In this document: in pieces, positions 62,730 to 64,000 of the stretch
Position numbering within the stretch: the first letter of the stretch is position 1
Layout: each line of letters opens with the position of its first letter
NCBI GenBank assembly: GCA_050250815.1
Contig: JBFWNY010000012.1
Span: 32,239 to 96,238 of the forward strand
Direction of reading: 5' to 3'
Length of the DNA stretch: 64,000 nucleotides
Source of the DNA: JAEUMD01 sp050250815
GTDB lineage: Bacteria; Pseudomonadota; Alphaproteobacteria; Rhizobiales; Hyphomicrobiaceae
Position numbers and translations under genes: made by a program
Notes under the pieces: generated by a model
Told to the model about the DNA's origin: nothing
Seen by the model: the letters and a program-made list of their open reading frames with translations, nothing else
The model's database searches: none

Positions 62730-63893
62730 TCAGCTCTTGTCCGCCCCCTTGTCGCGGGTGAGCGAGTATAGATTCTGCAGCAGCGCATCGAGGCCACCGC
62801 CGCCCTGACCCGCGTGCAGGTCGATGCGGCCGACCTTCTCGACGAGCTTCTCCAGCGCCTCCAGCTCCTTCAGCCGCAGCAGCAGAGGGTTGTCCTCCAT
62901 GAGCCGCGAGGTGTTGAGCAGCGAGCGCGTCGCCGCTGTCTCTTCCTGACGGCGGATGAGGTTGGCCTTGGCCACGCGCTCCGCCTCGACGACCTTGTTG
63001 AGCAGCTCGCGCACATCACCCGGCAGGATCACATCCTTGACGCCGATCTCCTTGACCTCCGCGCCCAGCTCCTGCGCACGGCCGGCGACGAACGCCCGCA
63101 CCTCGCCGTCGATCGTGTCACGCGCGGCGAGAATGTCGTCGAGCGTGCGCGTCGCCACCGCCTCACGGATCGCGAACTGGATCAGGCGGTAGAGCGTGCC
63201 GGGCACGTCGGCCGATGCGAGCGCCGCCTTCTCTGGATCGGCGATGCGGTAGAACGCCGTCAAGGTCACGCGGATGGCCACGCGATCCTTGGTCAGGATT
63301 TCCTGCGCGGTTACCTCAAGCGGCTGCGGACGCAGGTCTACCTTGGCGACGCGCACCGTGCGGCCAACCTGCCAGAAGGCATGGCGGCCGGGCGAGAGCC
63401 GCTCCTTGATCTCGCCGTCGACCACCAGGATGCCCGCCTCGTGCGCCTCCACCACCGCATAGACGGCGACAGGAACGCGCGTGATTTCGAGCCGGTCGAG
63501 ATGGCGCTTGGCGATGCGCATCTCGACCGCGGTGTCGATCATCTCCACATCCACCTGCGTCAGCGTCTTCCAGAACGCGCGCGTCGTATTGGGCAGCACG
63601 AGATGCTTGGGCTCGCCGTCGAAGGAGACGATGGCGACCTCGTTGGGTCCGGCCTGCACGATGGCGAAGTGCTTCTCGGCTAGCGATGGCTGCGTCTTCT
63701 CCATGAGCAAGGCGCGCTCGGCCGGCATCTCGGCCCGAACGACCTTGAATATCTCGGCGCTCATCTTGGCGGCGGGATCGAACGCGCGGAAGCGGCCGGG
63801 CTCGAGCAGCCGTACGAAGCGACCGTCGCTGTAGAGGAAACCGCGCTCGTCGTCCTTGATAACGACACTAAACATCAAACCGTAGCGGCGCAT
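62730..63893 (-). CDS. Slipin family SPFH/band-7 protein
   Basis: 387-aa SPFH-domain protein. The band-7 core runs over about residues 110-320, with the stomatin-like VTLTAFYRIADPEKA and KEIGVKDVILPGDVRELLNKVVEAER. It lacks an obvious N-terminal membrane helix and begins directly with MFSVVIKDDERGFLYSDGRF. AAGGAG precedes the ATG. Slipins organise membranes with NfeD-type proteases; no nfeD gene is within the window. It converges with bioZ across 18 bases. The last 107 bases of the window beyond its start hold no identified gene. Confidence 0.9.
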   Translation of the reverse strand: MRRYGLMFSVVIKDDERGFLYSDGRFVRLLEPGRFRAFDPAAKMSAEIFKVVRAEMPAERALLMEKTQPSLAEKHFAIVQAGPNEVAIVSFDGEPKHLVLPNTTRAFWKTLTQVDVEMIDTAVEMRIAKRHLDRLEITRVPVAVYAVVEAHEAGILVVDGEIKERLSPGRHAFWQVGRTVRVAKVDLRPQPLEVTAQEILTKDRVAIRVTLTAFYRIADPEKAALASADVPGTLYRLIQFAIREAVATRTLDDILAARDTIDGEVRAFVAGRAQELGAEVKEIGVKDVILPGDVRELLNKVVEAERVAKANLIRRQEETAATRSLLNTSRLMEDNPLLLRLKELEALEKLVEKVGRIDLHAGQGGGGLDALLQNLYSLTRDKGADKS

Positions 63894-64000
63894 GTGCTGC
63901 GCTCCTTCTGGAAATCCAAATCATCCGCCAATCGCGGACCCTTCTACCTGCCGGTCAACATGCCGGAAAGCAGGTCGCCGGCTGCCGCCCACGCCGCGGA

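Overview
This is GC-rich chromosomal DNA (visibly around 65% GC) from an alphaproteobacterium, most likely of the order Hyphomicrobiales (Rhizobiales). Indicators are the gene order ctaC-ctaD-ctaB-(coxF-like)-ctaG-ctaE-DUF983-SURF1-thrC-M16 peptidase, the cobS/cobT/J-protein/bolA neighbourhood, the aroB-aroK/xerD-accA neighbourhood, a bioBFDAZ operon ending in bioZ, a perfect CtrA-type box, and an initiator tRNA whose anticodon stem has A29:U41. A Hyphomicrobiaceae-like host is plausible, but this rests on gene order only.

Layout. 1-9.8 kb (minus strand): an aa3-type cytochrome c oxidase operon with its assembly factors (haem farnesyltransferase CtaB, copper chaperone CtaG, SURF1, DUF983), followed by threonine synthase and an M16 peptidase. 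10.4-14.9 kb: an IalB-like periplasmic protein, two exported rhodanese proteins, tRNA-Thr(CGT) and initiator tRNA-fMet, a DUF302 protein, a small LAB_N membrane protein and a GT2 glycosyltransferase. The last two, with the divergent GT39 gene (15.1-16.6 kb), resemble a lipid A or core glycosylation set. 16.6-21.2 kb: a PabB-PabC fusion, two tiny membrane proteins and an unrecognised exported 627-aa protein. 21.4-27.3 kb: rpmB with a consensus promoter, a phytase/esterase-like protein, CobT and CobS, a J-domain protein and BolA. 27.3-32.5 kb (minus): a His/Trp/Arg-rich secreted protein, a geranylgeranyl-reductase-like flavoprotein, a CorC/HlyC-type CBS protein, aroB and aroK. 32.7-37.0 kb (plus): a 48-aa membrane protein, an unrecognised 644-aa exported protein, xerD and accA.

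37.1-41.5 kb: three tandem paralogous L,D-transpeptidases, the first preceded by a perfect CtrA box, then a YqhA-like membrane protein. 41.6-46.4 kb (minus): an orphan NodU/CmcH-type carbamoyltransferase and secA. 47-57.4 kb: a parvulin-type PPIase, argJ, tpm, a Nudix hydrolase, a BioC/NDUFAF5-like methyltransferase, comF, a glutaredoxin, a Nit-type amidase, DUF1178, an FAH-family hydrolase and a Tat-exported PhoX-family protein. 57.6-62.7 kb: the tightly coupled biotin operon bioB-bioF-bioD-bioA-bioZ. 62.7-63.9 kb: a slipin (SPFH) protein.

Most genes are housekeeping, arranged in operons with ATGA or TAATG junctions. I saw no insertion sequences, prophage, CRISPR array or riboswitch. The most interesting leads are the CtrA-linked L,D-transpeptidase trio, two large unrecognised exported proteins, the lone carbamoyltransferase, the candidate lipid A glycosylation set and the variant initiator tRNA. 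No plainly novel multi-gene system is evident.
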